A DNA stretch of 64,000 nucleotides from Vibrio qingdaonensis (GTDB taxonomy: Bacteria > Pseudomonadota > Gammaproteobacteria > Enterobacterales > Vibrionaceae), in NCBI RefSeq assembly GCF_026191675.1, contig NZ_JAKRRY010000028.1, positions 1 through 64,000 of the forward strand, written 5' to 3'. The notes beneath the pieces were generated by a model. The model saw only the letters and a list, made by a program, of their open reading frames with translations. It was not told where the DNA came from and did no database searches. The position numbers and the translations under genes were made by a program. Shown here piece after piece: positions 20,702-29,707 of this stretch. The stretch's first letter is position 1. Each line of letters starts with the position of its first letter.

Positions 20702-21628
20702 TTATTTTTTCAATAGCAACTCATAATGAAAGCTGTCATGCTTATTTAAATTACTTTCAGAGAAACTCGAGCTGTTACTAAACGCTACAAAAGTCTTAAT
20801 TAGGACTTCGGAATGCAGTTTAGAGCCGAGATCAATCGTTTTTCGCATAATTGAATACTCACGCCCTACAATTAAGTTCTCTATTTTCAAACCAATATCT
20901 ACCTTATCTTTGGTTTCACCCAATATAAACAATCGTATCGGATTATTGTTAGTCTCTTCAATATTATTGATTTCTACTCCACTTATAGAGAATCCAAAAT
21001 AATGATTAAACTTATTTTCTAATCCGTATGGCTGAGAGGAACCCATAAATGTCGACGCCTCTACTCTCACTTGTCCATATCGTTGATTATTGCTGTTGTA
21101 CGTGATGTAACCTTCACTAAAGCCGACCAATACAACAAAGTGATCCAACGACCAGTTTGGATTTCCTGATGGATTTCTTTTTACTCCGGAGAAAACCGGA
21201 AACCCTTTTTTCATACTTTCTTTCATCCATACAAGATAGTCGTTAACGTTTTCGGTAGAGTAGTTTATGTAAGTTGAATACTTAAATCCTAGCTTATTCA
21301 TTGCTATACTAATTTCATCAGAATATAAATCTAGTTTTTTAGGAGATCCAGCCTCGTTAATCGTTTTCTGAGAATAGTAATAACCATAGTACAGTGCGAT
21401 CATTTGTAAGGACGCCTCTCCGCACCACCCCACAGATCGAACACCTCGTGTATACTTATCCCAATTCAGGTTAGGTATGTTTAATCTTACTCTTGTTTCC
21501 GTTTTTTCAAATGCAGGCTTACCCATAGCACTCTGACTAGAATAAAAAACCTGTTTTGGTATATTTGATTTACAGGACGTCAATACGAGTAAAACGATAA
21601 TAAACGGTAAAACTAATGTAGCTTTCAT
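20702..21628 (-). CDS. Lipoprotein with C39-like papain-fold cysteine peptidase domain
   Basis: A 308-residue protein with a lipoprotein signal: a hydrophobic stretch followed by the lipobox LTSC (Cys at about 19). Residues about 65-175 look like a C39-type cysteine peptidase fold. The putative nucleophile Cys lies in VGWCGEASLQM and the His in SLDHFVVLVGF about 100 residues later, followed by NSNN. The remaining 120 residues are of unknown fold. It is AT-rich and stands alone, reading away from the PPTase gene. It could trim a peptide at the cell surface or be a toxin/inhibitor-type hydrolase; no target is evident. Confidence 0.6.
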   Translation of the reverse strand: MKATLVLPFIIVLLVLTSCKSNIPKQVFYSSQSAMGKPAFEKTETRVRLNIPNLNWDKYTRGVRSVGWCGEASLQMIALYYGYYYSQKTINEAGSPKKLDLYSDEISIAMNKLGFKYSTYINYSTENVNDYLVWMKESMKKGFPVFSGVKRNPSGNPNWSLDHFVVLVGFSEGYITYNSNNQRYGQVRVEASTFMGSSQPYGLENKFNHYFGFSISGVEINNIEETNNNPIRLFILGETKDKVDIGLKIENLIVGREYSIMRKTIDLGSKLHSEVLIKTFVAFSNSSSFSESNLNKHDSFHYELLLKK

Positions 21629-21827
21629 ATATAGCAGCCCAAAATACTTTACGATATTACAACACTAGAGATAATTATAACTTCATGCTATGGAACAGGC
21701 TATTTTATTCGGTTCATATCACAAAACAAAATAAATAAACAATCTGGAAATTCACCTACCTATATAGTATTGTATTAAAAACAAACCACATCAGTAAGCG
21801 CAATAAAAAAGGTATAAATAAGCACCA

Positions 21828-22544
21828 ATGAAATGTTATTCAACAGACGATATACACGCATTCATTAGTAAGGTTGACACGTGGATGAATAGAGATAAAA
21901 TGATATGGATATCTTCATGTGACTTCAATAGTAATTGCTTTGACGTTGATTTCTTTTCACTACTAAATATTCCCATTACGGAAAGAGTTATTAATAGTAC
22001 TCCACAAAGACAGGCAGAATATTTTTCCGGGCGCTACGTTGCAAAATTGGCACTACAAGCAGCTAATGTAAATACATTTAATGTTGGTATTGGAGAAAAC
22101 AGATGTCCTATGTGGCCAAGTGGGTGGCATGGCTCTATATCACATACTGATAACAAAGCAGTAGCAGTCATTTCTGAAGATACAACCAAATATATTGGAG
22201 TAGATATCGAGAACATTATTGACCCTCTAACTGCTGATAGTATTTCTGATATTATTCATACTAGAAAGGAACTTATACTACTGACCGAGTTTGGATTCCC
22301 AACTAATATAGCGACTAGTTTATTATTCTCGGCTAAAGAAAGTCTTTTTAAGGCGACTTACCCGTATATAGGTTATTATTTTGGATTCGAAAATGCTCGT
22401 GCTTTACAAATTGACACCAAAAATTGCTTTTTAACCTTAGAGCTCAACGCAACGCTTGCAAAATCTCATGGTATCAACAACACTTACTATTGTGACTACA
22501 AGCTTATTGACAATTATGTAGTCACAATGATTATCCAAAAATGA
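21828..22544 (+). CDS. 4'-phosphopantetheinyl transferase (EntD-like)
   Basis: A 238-residue protein with the core motifs of the Sfp/EntD family: WPSGWHGSISHT (about 90-101), GVDIE (about 124-128, Mg-binding) and FSAKESLFK (about 168-176). Such enzymes attach the phosphopantetheine arm to carrier domains of non-ribosomal peptide synthetases. This fits the ruined condensation domain 2 kb away. It is apparently intact although its likely client is not. AT-rich like the rest of the island. Confidence 0.88.
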   Translation: MKCYSTDDIHAFISKVDTWMNRDKMIWISSCDFNSNCFDVDFFSLLNIPITERVINSTPQRQAEYFSGRYVAKLALQAANVNTFNVGIGENRCPMWPSGWHGSISHTDNKAVAVISEDTTKYIGVDIENIIDPLTADSISDIIHTRKELILLTEFGFPTNIATSLLFSAKESLFKATYPYIGYYFGFENARALQIDTKNCFLTLELNATLAKSHGINNTYYCDYKLIDNYVVTMIIQK

Positions 22545-22554
22545 TATGTAGTTA

Positions 22555-23736
22555 CTAATTACTCGCCTTCAAATTAACCATAAATGACATCGACCTTTTA
22601 TTACGTAGCATACGCATTGCCGGACGCTCTATACAATGATAACTCAACGCTGATATAGGCAAAATAATGGCAGCGAATATAATGCATGATAATATCAAAT
22701 AGGCTATCGATGTTTGTTGATACCACCACTCTACAAATTCAGGGTGAGTTTCATTAAGTACTTCGACAACTAAGATAATAACAACCGAATGCCACAAATA
22801 TAACGAATATGAAATATCCCCTAAATATTGGGTAACTTTGTTGTCAAGTAACTTAAGTACTAGTGAATTCCTTTTAATTTGATTTGCACTACATAGAATA
22901 ATAGCGGCAAATAGAACATAAATTGACATCAATGTAAGCGTTGTCGATGGTAAATGAATAGCATAGATAACTAAAGAATATAATAATATGAGTATTGCAT
23001 CATTATTAATGTAACGCTTAATTGTTCCATTTAGACGAACAGTACTTAGCCATGCGCCCATAGAAAATCCAGACACTCCTCTCATTAGTGCTGTAATATC
23101 AGAAGTTATATCAAGCGTACCAAAAGATCTGATTAATGAGTAGATCACTAAAAAGCACCAAATAGGTAACCATATAGTACTGAAATGATCTTTAGAAAGT
23201 GTAATCAATAATAACGGGAACATCATATAACATAACCATTCTATACTCAAAGACCAAGCTGGAAAATTCCACACCATAGAGTTTGAAGTAATACCCTGTA
23301 GTAGCAATAAACTTGAAATAATACTATCTGACGTATTAAACGGCCCCTCAAAGGCCGGTTGACCAATCATCCCCCACGTTTCAAGCAGACTACCTCCATA
23401 GAATCCTATTTGATTCCAATATTTATAGCATTCCCAGACAAATAATATACTGAAGGTCGTAATAAACAATGGGTAAATTCTAGAAAAACGTAGCCACATA
23501 AATTGCTTCCAATTTAAGGATATACCCATTGAATCACGATATACATACATCATCACGTACCCACTAAGAATAAAAAAAATGTCTACTCCGACATAAGAAT
23601 TACTTAAAAAGCTCGTCACGTGGTTAATATCTGGTAACCATTGAGGAAAGATCACCAGCCTAGCATGAAAATAAGCCACGATTAACGCAGAAAACCCTCG
23701 AATGGGGGTTAATAATGGAATTTTTTTGAGCATCAT
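22555..23736 (-). CDS. Acyltransferase family 3 (OafA/YrhL-like) membrane protein
   Basis: A 393-residue polytopic membrane protein with about ten hydrophobic segments. Its N-terminus carries the family signature TPIRGFSALIVAYFHA, whose Arg and His are typical catalytic-site residues, and a later NSYVGVDIFFILSGYVM segment. Members transfer acyl groups to surface sugars, peptides or antibiotics. It ends ten bases from the convergent PPTase gene and follows the GNAT gene with a short gap, so the two transferases are likely co-transcribed. Here it may have decorated the lost peptide product, which is speculation. Confidence 0.85.
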   Translation of the reverse strand: MMLKKIPLLTPIRGFSALIVAYFHARLVIFPQWLPDINHVTSFLSNSYVGVDIFFILSGYVMMYVYRDSMGISLNWKQFMWLRFSRIYPLFITTFSILFVWECYKYWNQIGFYGGSLLETWGMIGQPAFEGPFNTSDSIISSLLLLQGITSNSMVWNFPAWSLSIEWLCYMMFPLLLITLSKDHFSTIWLPIWCFLVIYSLIRSFGTLDITSDITALMRGVSGFSMGAWLSTVRLNGTIKRYINNDAILILLYSLVIYAIHLPSTTLTLMSIYVLFAAIILCSANQIKRNSLVLKLLDNKVTQYLGDISYSLYLWHSVVIILVVEVLNETHPEFVEWWYQQTSIAYLILSCIIFAAIILPISALSYHCIERPAMRMLRNKRSMSFMVNLKASN

Positions 23737-23760
23737 TTTATCCTTAATGTTAAGTAATGG

Positions 23761-24249
23761 TCATTGTCGTTTGTAAACCAATAGCTGCCTTACAGGACTG
23801 AATTCATGCTTTAAGTAAAATGCACTGCCTGAATAATTTTCTGTCCAACAATCCAAATACACTTCATGGCAACTAAATCGAGTCGCAATCGTTTTTATAT
23901 TGGAAATAAAATATGAGCCTAAACGCATATTCCTATATTCTTTTCCGATCACAAATTGATTAATGTACATATATGGAAAAATTGCGGAGCAGGCTCCTTC
24001 GCCTTCATTTATTATTCTAACCAGAGCAGTTCCTACTACGTGTTCTTTATTATTACGCTTTGTGCACAATACTAGGGAAAAAATATATTCGTCTTGATTT
24101 ACAGTATTAAAGTCCTCGATGGTAATTTCATTAAATAGTGAAGGAGTATTTTGGGGAACACTATCTAGGTGATGCTCATGTAACTGTTCATATAGTTTAG
24201 ATATCTTTGATAGATCTTCATATTGTGCATTTCTTACGTACACGTCCAT
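23761..24249 (-). CDS. GNAT family N-acetyltransferase
   Basis: A 162-residue single-domain acetyltransferase. The acetyl-CoA-binding motif A is seen as INQFVIGKEYRNMRLGSYFI (about 95-114), preceded by a beta strand and followed by an aromatic EVYLDCWTEN segment near the C-terminus. Length matches minimal GNAT enzymes. It lies between the HlyD remnant and the acyltransferase on the same strand. The acceptor substrate is unknown. Confidence 0.8.
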   Translation of the reverse strand: MDVYVRNAQYEDLSKISKLYEQLHEHHLDSVPQNTPSLFNEITIEDFNTVNQDEYIFSLVLCTKRNNKEHVVGTALVRIINEGEGACSAIFPYMYINQFVIGKEYRNMRLGSYFISNIKTIATRFSCHEVYLDCWTENYSGSAFYLKHEFSPVRQLLVYKRQ

Positions 24250-24258
24250 AATATTCCC

Positions 24259-24495
24259 TTAATATTCTTCGAAGCTATTACTAAATGACTCCATAATCGG
24301 TTCAATGAAAAACTCGATTAACCGTCTTTGGCCAACTTTAATCTCAGCTGTTAACGACATACCAGATATCAGTGGGAGCTCATTGCCATTGTAACTAATA
24401 TTTTGATCTTCTAACGCAATGATCACTGGGTAAACTAATTCACCACTTGCAAAGAGCATATAAATCGCCTCTTGCATTACCGTAACGACAGCGGA
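24259..24495 (-). pseudogene. HlyD-family secretion adaptor, C-terminal remnant
   Basis: About 75 residues that match only the end of a type I secretion membrane-fusion protein: a beta-rich stretch with GELVYPVIIALED, then GMSLTAEIKVGQRRLIEFFIEPI, the conserved HlyD terminus. Upstream, the frame reads a few more codons and meets a stop at about 24499-24501, so about 350 residues including the membrane anchor are absent. It cannot work as an adaptor. It suggests a deleted export system that once lay beside the NRPS. Confidence 0.8.
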
Positions 24496-24570
24496 ACTTC
24501 ATCGATTCATAAGAGAAAAAAACATCATATATTTGCTGCCTTTTATTCTTAGGAAGGTGGAATTGACGGC

Positions 24571-25581
24571 TCAGCCGGCTAACTGGAAATTTTTGGTGCC
24601 GAAGATCTTTTTTAATAATGTTTTTAAGTAACCAACTGCATTAATGAACGTAGAATCTGGATTAGACTCGATGTGTAACAGAGATAGACCTGCAAAATGA
24701 CCGACTTTTTCTTTCAACAAACGAGAATACCGCCTATGAGTCGGACGACCGACTGTAATACTGCTCTTTCCTCGACTATCAGCGAAACAAATTTGGATAA
24801 CTAAGAGAACAAGATGCTGCACTGTACAGTTCATGACTTCTGACAAGTTTACTAGCCGCCCCCAAGTAATCGAGTCAAGATGAAATGATTTTCGCCATGT
24901 TGTATCAGATTCAACGGGGGGAGATATGGGTTGAATTAAACTACGTTTTATCGATGAAAAATCCCCCCAGTATTTTTCATCTTTCTTTTTTCTGTCCGAC
25001 ATCCAATACTTTTTCTCCTCTAAAGCTATGGATTGCATCGATAATTCGTCTGGTCGTAGCTTAGAGAAAGGATGGTTGTATTTTTCAACCAATTTACTAT
25101 GGAATAGGTTAAATCCAATACCATCCATGATCAGATGATGCCAAACATGAGCAAAAATATGCTCTGTTTCTGACAACTTTACAATAACAAAACGGTAGAG
25201 AGGCGGACTCTCCATATTGAAAGGTTCAGTCATTACATTATCTAATAATTGAGTGGTTTTTTCTTTTTTTAACTCAAATGACAGTGATGTATAGTCGATC
25301 TATCTAATATCACATTGGCAAGTTTCGCTTTTAATTCGTAACAAATTACCATGTGAACTAATATAACCAAAAGAAAACACTTCCTCTTGAAAAGTCAGCT
25401 CCTTAATAGCTATTTTCAGACGAGCTAAGTCTAAATGACCTGAAATTTTCTCAAGAGACCCTAGATTAAAAGATGGAACATCAGGTTGATCGACTTGTAC
25501 ATTTAATATTTCACGTTCCATCAAGGTCAATAGACCTTCACTATCATTTACGTTCACAAAAACCTCTAAGAAACAGTCCAT
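24571..25581 (-). pseudogene. NRPS condensation domain fragment with internal amber stop
   Basis: One minus-strand frame runs from ATG 25581 to 24571 but is cut by a single TAG at 25300-25302. Reading past it gives a continuous condensation domain. It opens with an EREI...DQPDVPSFNLG start motif and has the strand GHLDLARLKIAIKEL. The active-site HHLIMDG (HHxxxDG) follows, then YW and VGRPTHRR segments. The domain then ends abruptly after about 335 residues, missing its last quarter and all adenylation and carrier domains. In the same frame, without ATG, coding-like sequence continues upstream to a stop at about 25663-25665, so the 5' end is also lost. This is a doubly truncated, nonsense-mutated peptide synthetase. 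Confidence 0.8.
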
Positions 25582-26379
25582 TGATATAAGCGAGTTATTA
25601 ACACCTTTTGGTGTATCAGCGCTAACTCTTATCCAATGAAGAATACATAACTGGGGACTTACTTATTGTACACCCCTCAACCTTGCAACTCAGTAAATTA
25701 ACAATAATATTCGACACATATCAAGTTAATCTAAATGCATAGATACACACACCGAATGACAAAATCATTAATAGCAACATTAAAAGCCACGATTTATTAA
25801 CAACGCATCAAGTACAAACTGACAAATAAATCTGAACATAAAACCATATACAAATGGCTTTATGTCCTAAATAGGAGATCTAGATCATTAATCTACGATC
25901 TGAGTAGATTAGTTCATTCAAATACCTAACACAATTCCAAAGCCTAGTTACGAAACAACCAACTAGAAGCTATATAACCAAGCTTAAATTAGTCGTGGTT
26001 CACTGACATTTGGGATTGAATGAAAGGTAATCCAACACTGACAGGTAAAACAAGTTAACCGAGAAAGACCTTGTTCGTTTAATGACTTAATCAATACGAC
26101 GGCCCTCATGATCTGATTCATAAATTCAAGTTCAATCAACTGTCGTTCGTACCCTCACTTTTCATGGATTAGCAAGCGAGCCAAACGGTTAACATAGCAA
26201 TTCAGCCGAAAAGTCGAGGATCAATGATCCGTACTCATTATGTAGTCTTTACAATAAACCCTATTGCTAGGGTTTATGCATAAAAAAACGCTCACAGGAG
26301 AGAGCGTTTGGGCAAATTGGTAATCCATCAATAGACGTTAGAAACCCTCCCGGACGAAAAGCCTCCACCTCCGCCCCAA
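25582..26379. other. Gene-free AT-rich gap at island edge
   Basis: About 800 bases without a convincing gene. The first 80 bases on the minus strand still read in frame with the broken NRPS. A minus-strand open stretch of 45 codons or so at about 26000-26155 matches nothing recognised. The right end holds the terminator of the ABC transporter operon. This stretch probably marks the junction between the accessory island and the hydroxyproline region. Confidence 0.5.
26286..26309 (-). terminator. Terminator of the PotABC-like transporter operon
   Basis: On the minus strand, stem AAACGCTC / GAGCGTTT with an eight-base loop and a T run (the A run at 26282-26288 on the plus strand), downstream of the last permease gene. 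Confidence 0.85.
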
Positions 26380-27228
26380 TTATTCTCTAATACCCCTCAA
26401 CCGCATATTACGACGGCGCAGATATTCGAGCGTAATAAGCAAGAGCACTGACATCAGAATTAATAGCGATGCGACTGCCAATATCGTCGGGCTGATTTGC
26501 TCTCGAATACCCGACCACATTTGTCTTGGTACGGTGCGCTGCTCCGCTCCTGTCAAAAACAGCGCCACGACCACCTCATCAAATGACGTGCCAAACGCAA
26601 ACAAGCCACCCGATATCATACCGGGACGAATCAAAGGAAAGGTCACCTTCCTAAAGGCATAAACCGGATTCGCACCTAAACTGGCCGCTGCTTTCGTGAG
26701 AGTATGATCAAAACCACTCAGCGTCGCACTCACGGTAATGACAACAAAAGGCGTACCGAGAGCGGCATGGGCCAGAATAATCCCAGGCATGGTTTGAGCA
26801 AGACCAAAACGGGTATAAAAGAAGTACATGGCCGCCGCAGAAATAATGACAGGCACAATCATCGGAGAGATAAGCAGCGCCAAAATCACATTACGAAACG
26901 GCAACTTTGAATTCGATAACCCTAATGCCGCTAATGTCCCTAGCAGCGTCGCCAACAACGCCGCCATCGAAGCGATAAACGTACTGTTTTTCAATGCTTG
27001 CAACCATTGCTGATTAGTAAACATCTCCTGATACCAACGTAGCGAATAAGCGGCGGGATCAAGATTAAGCATACCTTCTGTAAAGGTAAAATACGGCGTC
27101 GCATTAAACGATAACGGTACAATAATCATAATCGGCGCAATTAAAAACAATAAGACCATGCTGCAAAACATCAAGTACGCCCAATAGCCTGATCGTTCTA
27201 TCCGAGATGCGTAGATAGGTAGAGCCAT
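26380..27228 (-). CDS. ABC transporter permease, PotC-like
   Basis: About 282 residues when started at ATG 27228, behind the ribosome site GGGAGG; a longer frame to 27300 overlaps the upstream gene and is unlikely. Six hydrophobic segments and the EAA-type loop (AAASLGANPVYAFRKVTFPLIRPG, about residues 175-195) mark it as a binding-protein-dependent permease of the spermidine/putrescine type. It begins four bases after the PotB-like gene. Given the Hyp enzymes in the same unit, the likely cargo is hydroxyproline or a related amino acid or betaine. Confidence 0.9.
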   Translation of the reverse strand: MALPIYASRIERSGYWAYLMFCSMVLLFLIAPIMIIVPLSFNATPYFTFTEGMLNLDPAAYSLRWYQEMFTNQQWLQALKNSTFIASMAALLATLLGTLAALGLSNSKLPFRNVILALLISPMIVPVIISAAAMYFFYTRFGLAQTMPGIILAHAALGTPFVVITVSATLSGFDHTLTKAAASLGANPVYAFRKVTFPLIRPGMISGGLFAFGTSFDEVVVALFLTGAEQRTVPRQMWSGIREQISPTILAVASLLILMSVLLLITLEYLRRRNMRLRGIRE

Positions 27229-27232
27229 AACG

Positions 27233-28513
27233 TTAACCTCCCACTCGAAGATTGTTGATACCAACCACACGGTTGAATAAGTAAAACAGCCCGAGAACAA
27301 GTACTAATAACAACCCACCGAGCGCGCCAGCCATTCCCCAATTCAATGAGGTTTGCATGTGATACGCGATCATATTAGAAATCATTTGCCCGCTGCGACC
27401 GCCTACCAGCGCAGGAGTAATGTAAAAACCAATCGACAAAATAAAGGTCAGCAAACATCCGGCCCCTACGCCGGGTAATGTTAACGGCATATAGACTTGA
27501 GTAAACGCGATGCGTGGCGTCGCACCTAATGAGCGCGCCGCTCTAAAATACGTAGGGCTAATACCCTTCATCACGCTGTAAAGTGGCAATATCATAAACG
27601 GCAGTAAAATATGCACCATGGCAACCACGGTACCAAAGGTGTTGTGGATCAATGACAAGCGCTCATCAATCACCCCCAACCAGACTAATAGGTCATTCAC
27701 CACCCCCTGATTTTGTAACAACACAATCCAAGACGTTGTCCGCACAAGGAGCGAGGTCCAAAACGGCAATAAGACCACAATCAATAACAAGTTCGCACGT
27801 TTATCCGGTAAATTTGCTAACAAATACGCCAACGGATACGCCAAAATCAAACACACTACCGTGATGACCAAAGACATCCAAATCGTCTTATAAAATAACC
27901 CCAAATAAATTCGTCTCGACTCCACTTGCTGGACAATCGATCCAGACTCGTCCACTTTGAGATCAAGGGCTGAGAGGTAAAAGTGGCTGGTATAAGAGGA
28001 ATTAAGGTTTTTTATCGCGCCCCAATACTTCGCTTTTGCCCAACGCTTATCGATCGCCACTAGCTGTGCATAGGAGACCGCCTCCCCATCGAGCTTGCTC
28101 AGTTTTCGACCGGTTTTCATCAGCAGACTACGCATTCCCGCCATTTCGATATTCAGTCGGTTGGCCAATTTAGGCAGCGTCTTAGCTAAATAGAGCGCTT
28201 TAATCTCCTGAGCGAAGAGATTGCTAACGTGATCGCTGGGTTTGGAGCCAGCTTGCCACTCCACAATCGCCACCGAGGTTTGAGGAAGCGCATTGACCAC
28301 GGAAGAATTATCAACACTTCGATGCAACATTTCTAAAATCGGAAAAGCAAACGTCAACAAGATGAAACAAACCAAAGGAAGGGTTAGGAAAAGGGATCGC
28401 GTTTGTTTCCGTCGCTCTGCTTTCGCTAATTGCTGCGATAAATCTAGCTCTTCGTTTGTGAGTTGCTTGTGTAAGGTCGTGACCGATTCAAGGGAAGACA
28501 ATTCGCGACTCAT
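27233..28513 (-). CDS. ABC transporter permease, PotB-like, with large N-terminal insert
   Basis: About 426 residues from ATG 28513, whose ATGA overlaps the stop of the ATPase gene. A GAGGAGA ribosome site supports this start over the longer frame. The first membrane helix (about 35-60) is followed by an unusually long periplasmic segment of about 125 residues before the standard five-helix permease core. The EAA loop (ARSLGATPRIAFTQVYMPLTLPG) lies at about residues 325-350. The enlarged first loop is seen in PotB-like permeases of amino acid/opine systems. It partners the PotC-like permease. Confidence 0.9.
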   Translation of the reverse strand: MSRELSSLESVTTLHKQLTNEELDLSQQLAKAERRKQTRSLFLTLPLVCFILLTFAFPILEMLHRSVDNSSVVNALPQTSVAIVEWQAGSKPSDHVSNLFAQEIKALYLAKTLPKLANRLNIEMAGMRSLLMKTGRKLSKLDGEAVSYAQLVAIDKRWAKAKYWGAIKNLNSSYTSHFYLSALDLKVDESGSIVQQVESRRIYLGLFYKTIWMSLVITVVCLILAYPLAYLLANLPDKRANLLLIVVLLPFWTSLLVRTTSWIVLLQNQGVVNDLLVWLGVIDERLSLIHNTFGTVVAMVHILLPFMILPLYSVMKGISPTYFRAARSLGATPRIAFTQVYMPLTLPGVGAGCLLTFILSIGFYITPALVGGRSGQMISNMIAYHMQTSLNWGMAGALGGLLLVLVLGLFYLFNRVVGINNLRVGG

Positions 28514-29646
28514 ACCATCATCTCCTCTTTCTCGGAAGGTAGCGACTGCGAAGAAACACAATCAAGCGCGTGGCAATCTTCCATTCGCCAGCCAAGTTCA
28601 ACCTCTTCACCGAGTTGTACGCCCAGCCCTTGCTCTGAACTGTTTGGTACTTTAACCACCAAGCGCGCCAACCCCGCAACATCAATGATCAATCGAAAGT
28701 GATCGCCGTGATAAATCATCTCTTCCACCCTTCCCGCCACTCGGTTCGGAATGTCGGGTCCATAAGGACGCAATATAATTTTTTCAGGCCGCACCGATAA
28801 CATAGTGTCGCTTTGCGCACCGCCAATAAGCACCGGTTTTGCCTGCAACTGGTGAGGACCAACGCGCACCTGGCAGCGGCTTTGCTCCACTGATTGAACC
28901 TGCCCTTTTATCTGATTATTTTCACCGATAAATTGCGCAACAAACGTGTTACTCGGCGATTCATACAACTCACTGGGCGGCGCTAATTGTTGTACCGCGC
29001 CATCGTTAAAGACCGCAATACGATCCGACATCGTTAGCGCTTCATCTTGATCATGGGTCACGTATAAAATCGTAATGCCAAGCTTTTCATGTAGATGCTT
29101 AATTTCCATCTGCATGGTTTCTCTGAGCTTCTTATCCAGCGCCCCCAAGGGCTCATCCATCAACACGAGCTTGGGTTCAAAGACTAAGGCTCTGGCTAAC
29201 GCTACCCTTTGCTGTTGACCACCCGACAATTGCTTAGGGTACCGATTGGCAACGTGTGATAATTCAACCATCTCTAGCACATCCGCCACTCTTAGCTTCA
29301 CTTCTGCCACCGACATCTTTCGAACTTTAAGTGGGAAAGCTAAGTTCTCAGCGATCGTCATATGCGGAAACAAGGCATAGTTTTGAAACACCATGCCGAT
29401 GTCTCGTTTATGCGGCGCTAAATTATTCACGGGCGTGCCATCGATATAGATCTCGCCATTGGTCGCGGTCTCAAACCCAGCTAACATCATCAAGCAGGTC
29501 GTTTTTCCCGAACCAGAAGGTCCAAGCATGGTGACAAACTCTCCGGGAGCGATATTTAAGTTAAAGTCTTTAACAACCAGGTTTTTTCCGTCATAGGTTT
29601 TCTTCACATGCTGAAAACTCACATAATCCGTATTATTCGCTTTCAT
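28510..29646 (-). CDS. ABC transporter ATP-binding protein, PotA-like
   Basis: About 378 residues from ATG 29646. Walker A GPSGSGKTT lies near residue 40, signature LSGGQQQRVALARAL near 138 and Walker B LVLMDEPLGALD near 160, followed by a C-terminal TOBE-type beta domain. This is the CUT1/PotA layout. It overlaps the downstream permease by four bases and lies about 60 bases after the deaminase gene. It energises import by the two permeases and the solute-binding protein encoded 2 kb upstream. Confidence 0.93.
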   Translation of the reverse strand: MKANNTDYVSFQHVKKTYDGKNLVVKDFNLNIAPGEFVTMLGPSGSGKTTCLMMLAGFETATNGEIYIDGTPVNNLAPHKRDIGMVFQNYALFPHMTIAENLAFPLKVRKMSVAEVKLRVADVLEMVELSHVANRYPKQLSGGQQQRVALARALVFEPKLVLMDEPLGALDKKLRETMQMEIKHLHEKLGITILYVTHDQDEALTMSDRIAVFNDGAVQQLAPPSELYESPSNTFVAQFIGENNQIKGQVQSVEQSRCQVRVGPHQLQAKPVLIGGAQSDTMLSVRPEKIILRPYGPDIPNRVAGRVEEMIYHGDHFRLIIDVAGLARLVVKVPNSSEQGLGVQLGEEVELGWRMEDCHALDCVSSQSLPSEKEEMMV

Positions 29647-29707
29647 TTCTCTGCCTTCATCCATTTGAAAACAGAGCACCCCAAAGGGTGCTCACCGATA
29701 GTGTTGC

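Noticed and set aside
26000..26155. Minus-strand open stretch of about 45 codons between the island and the ABC operon
   Set aside because: No family recognised, a stop lies just upstream, and no ribosome site is seen; kept only as a note.
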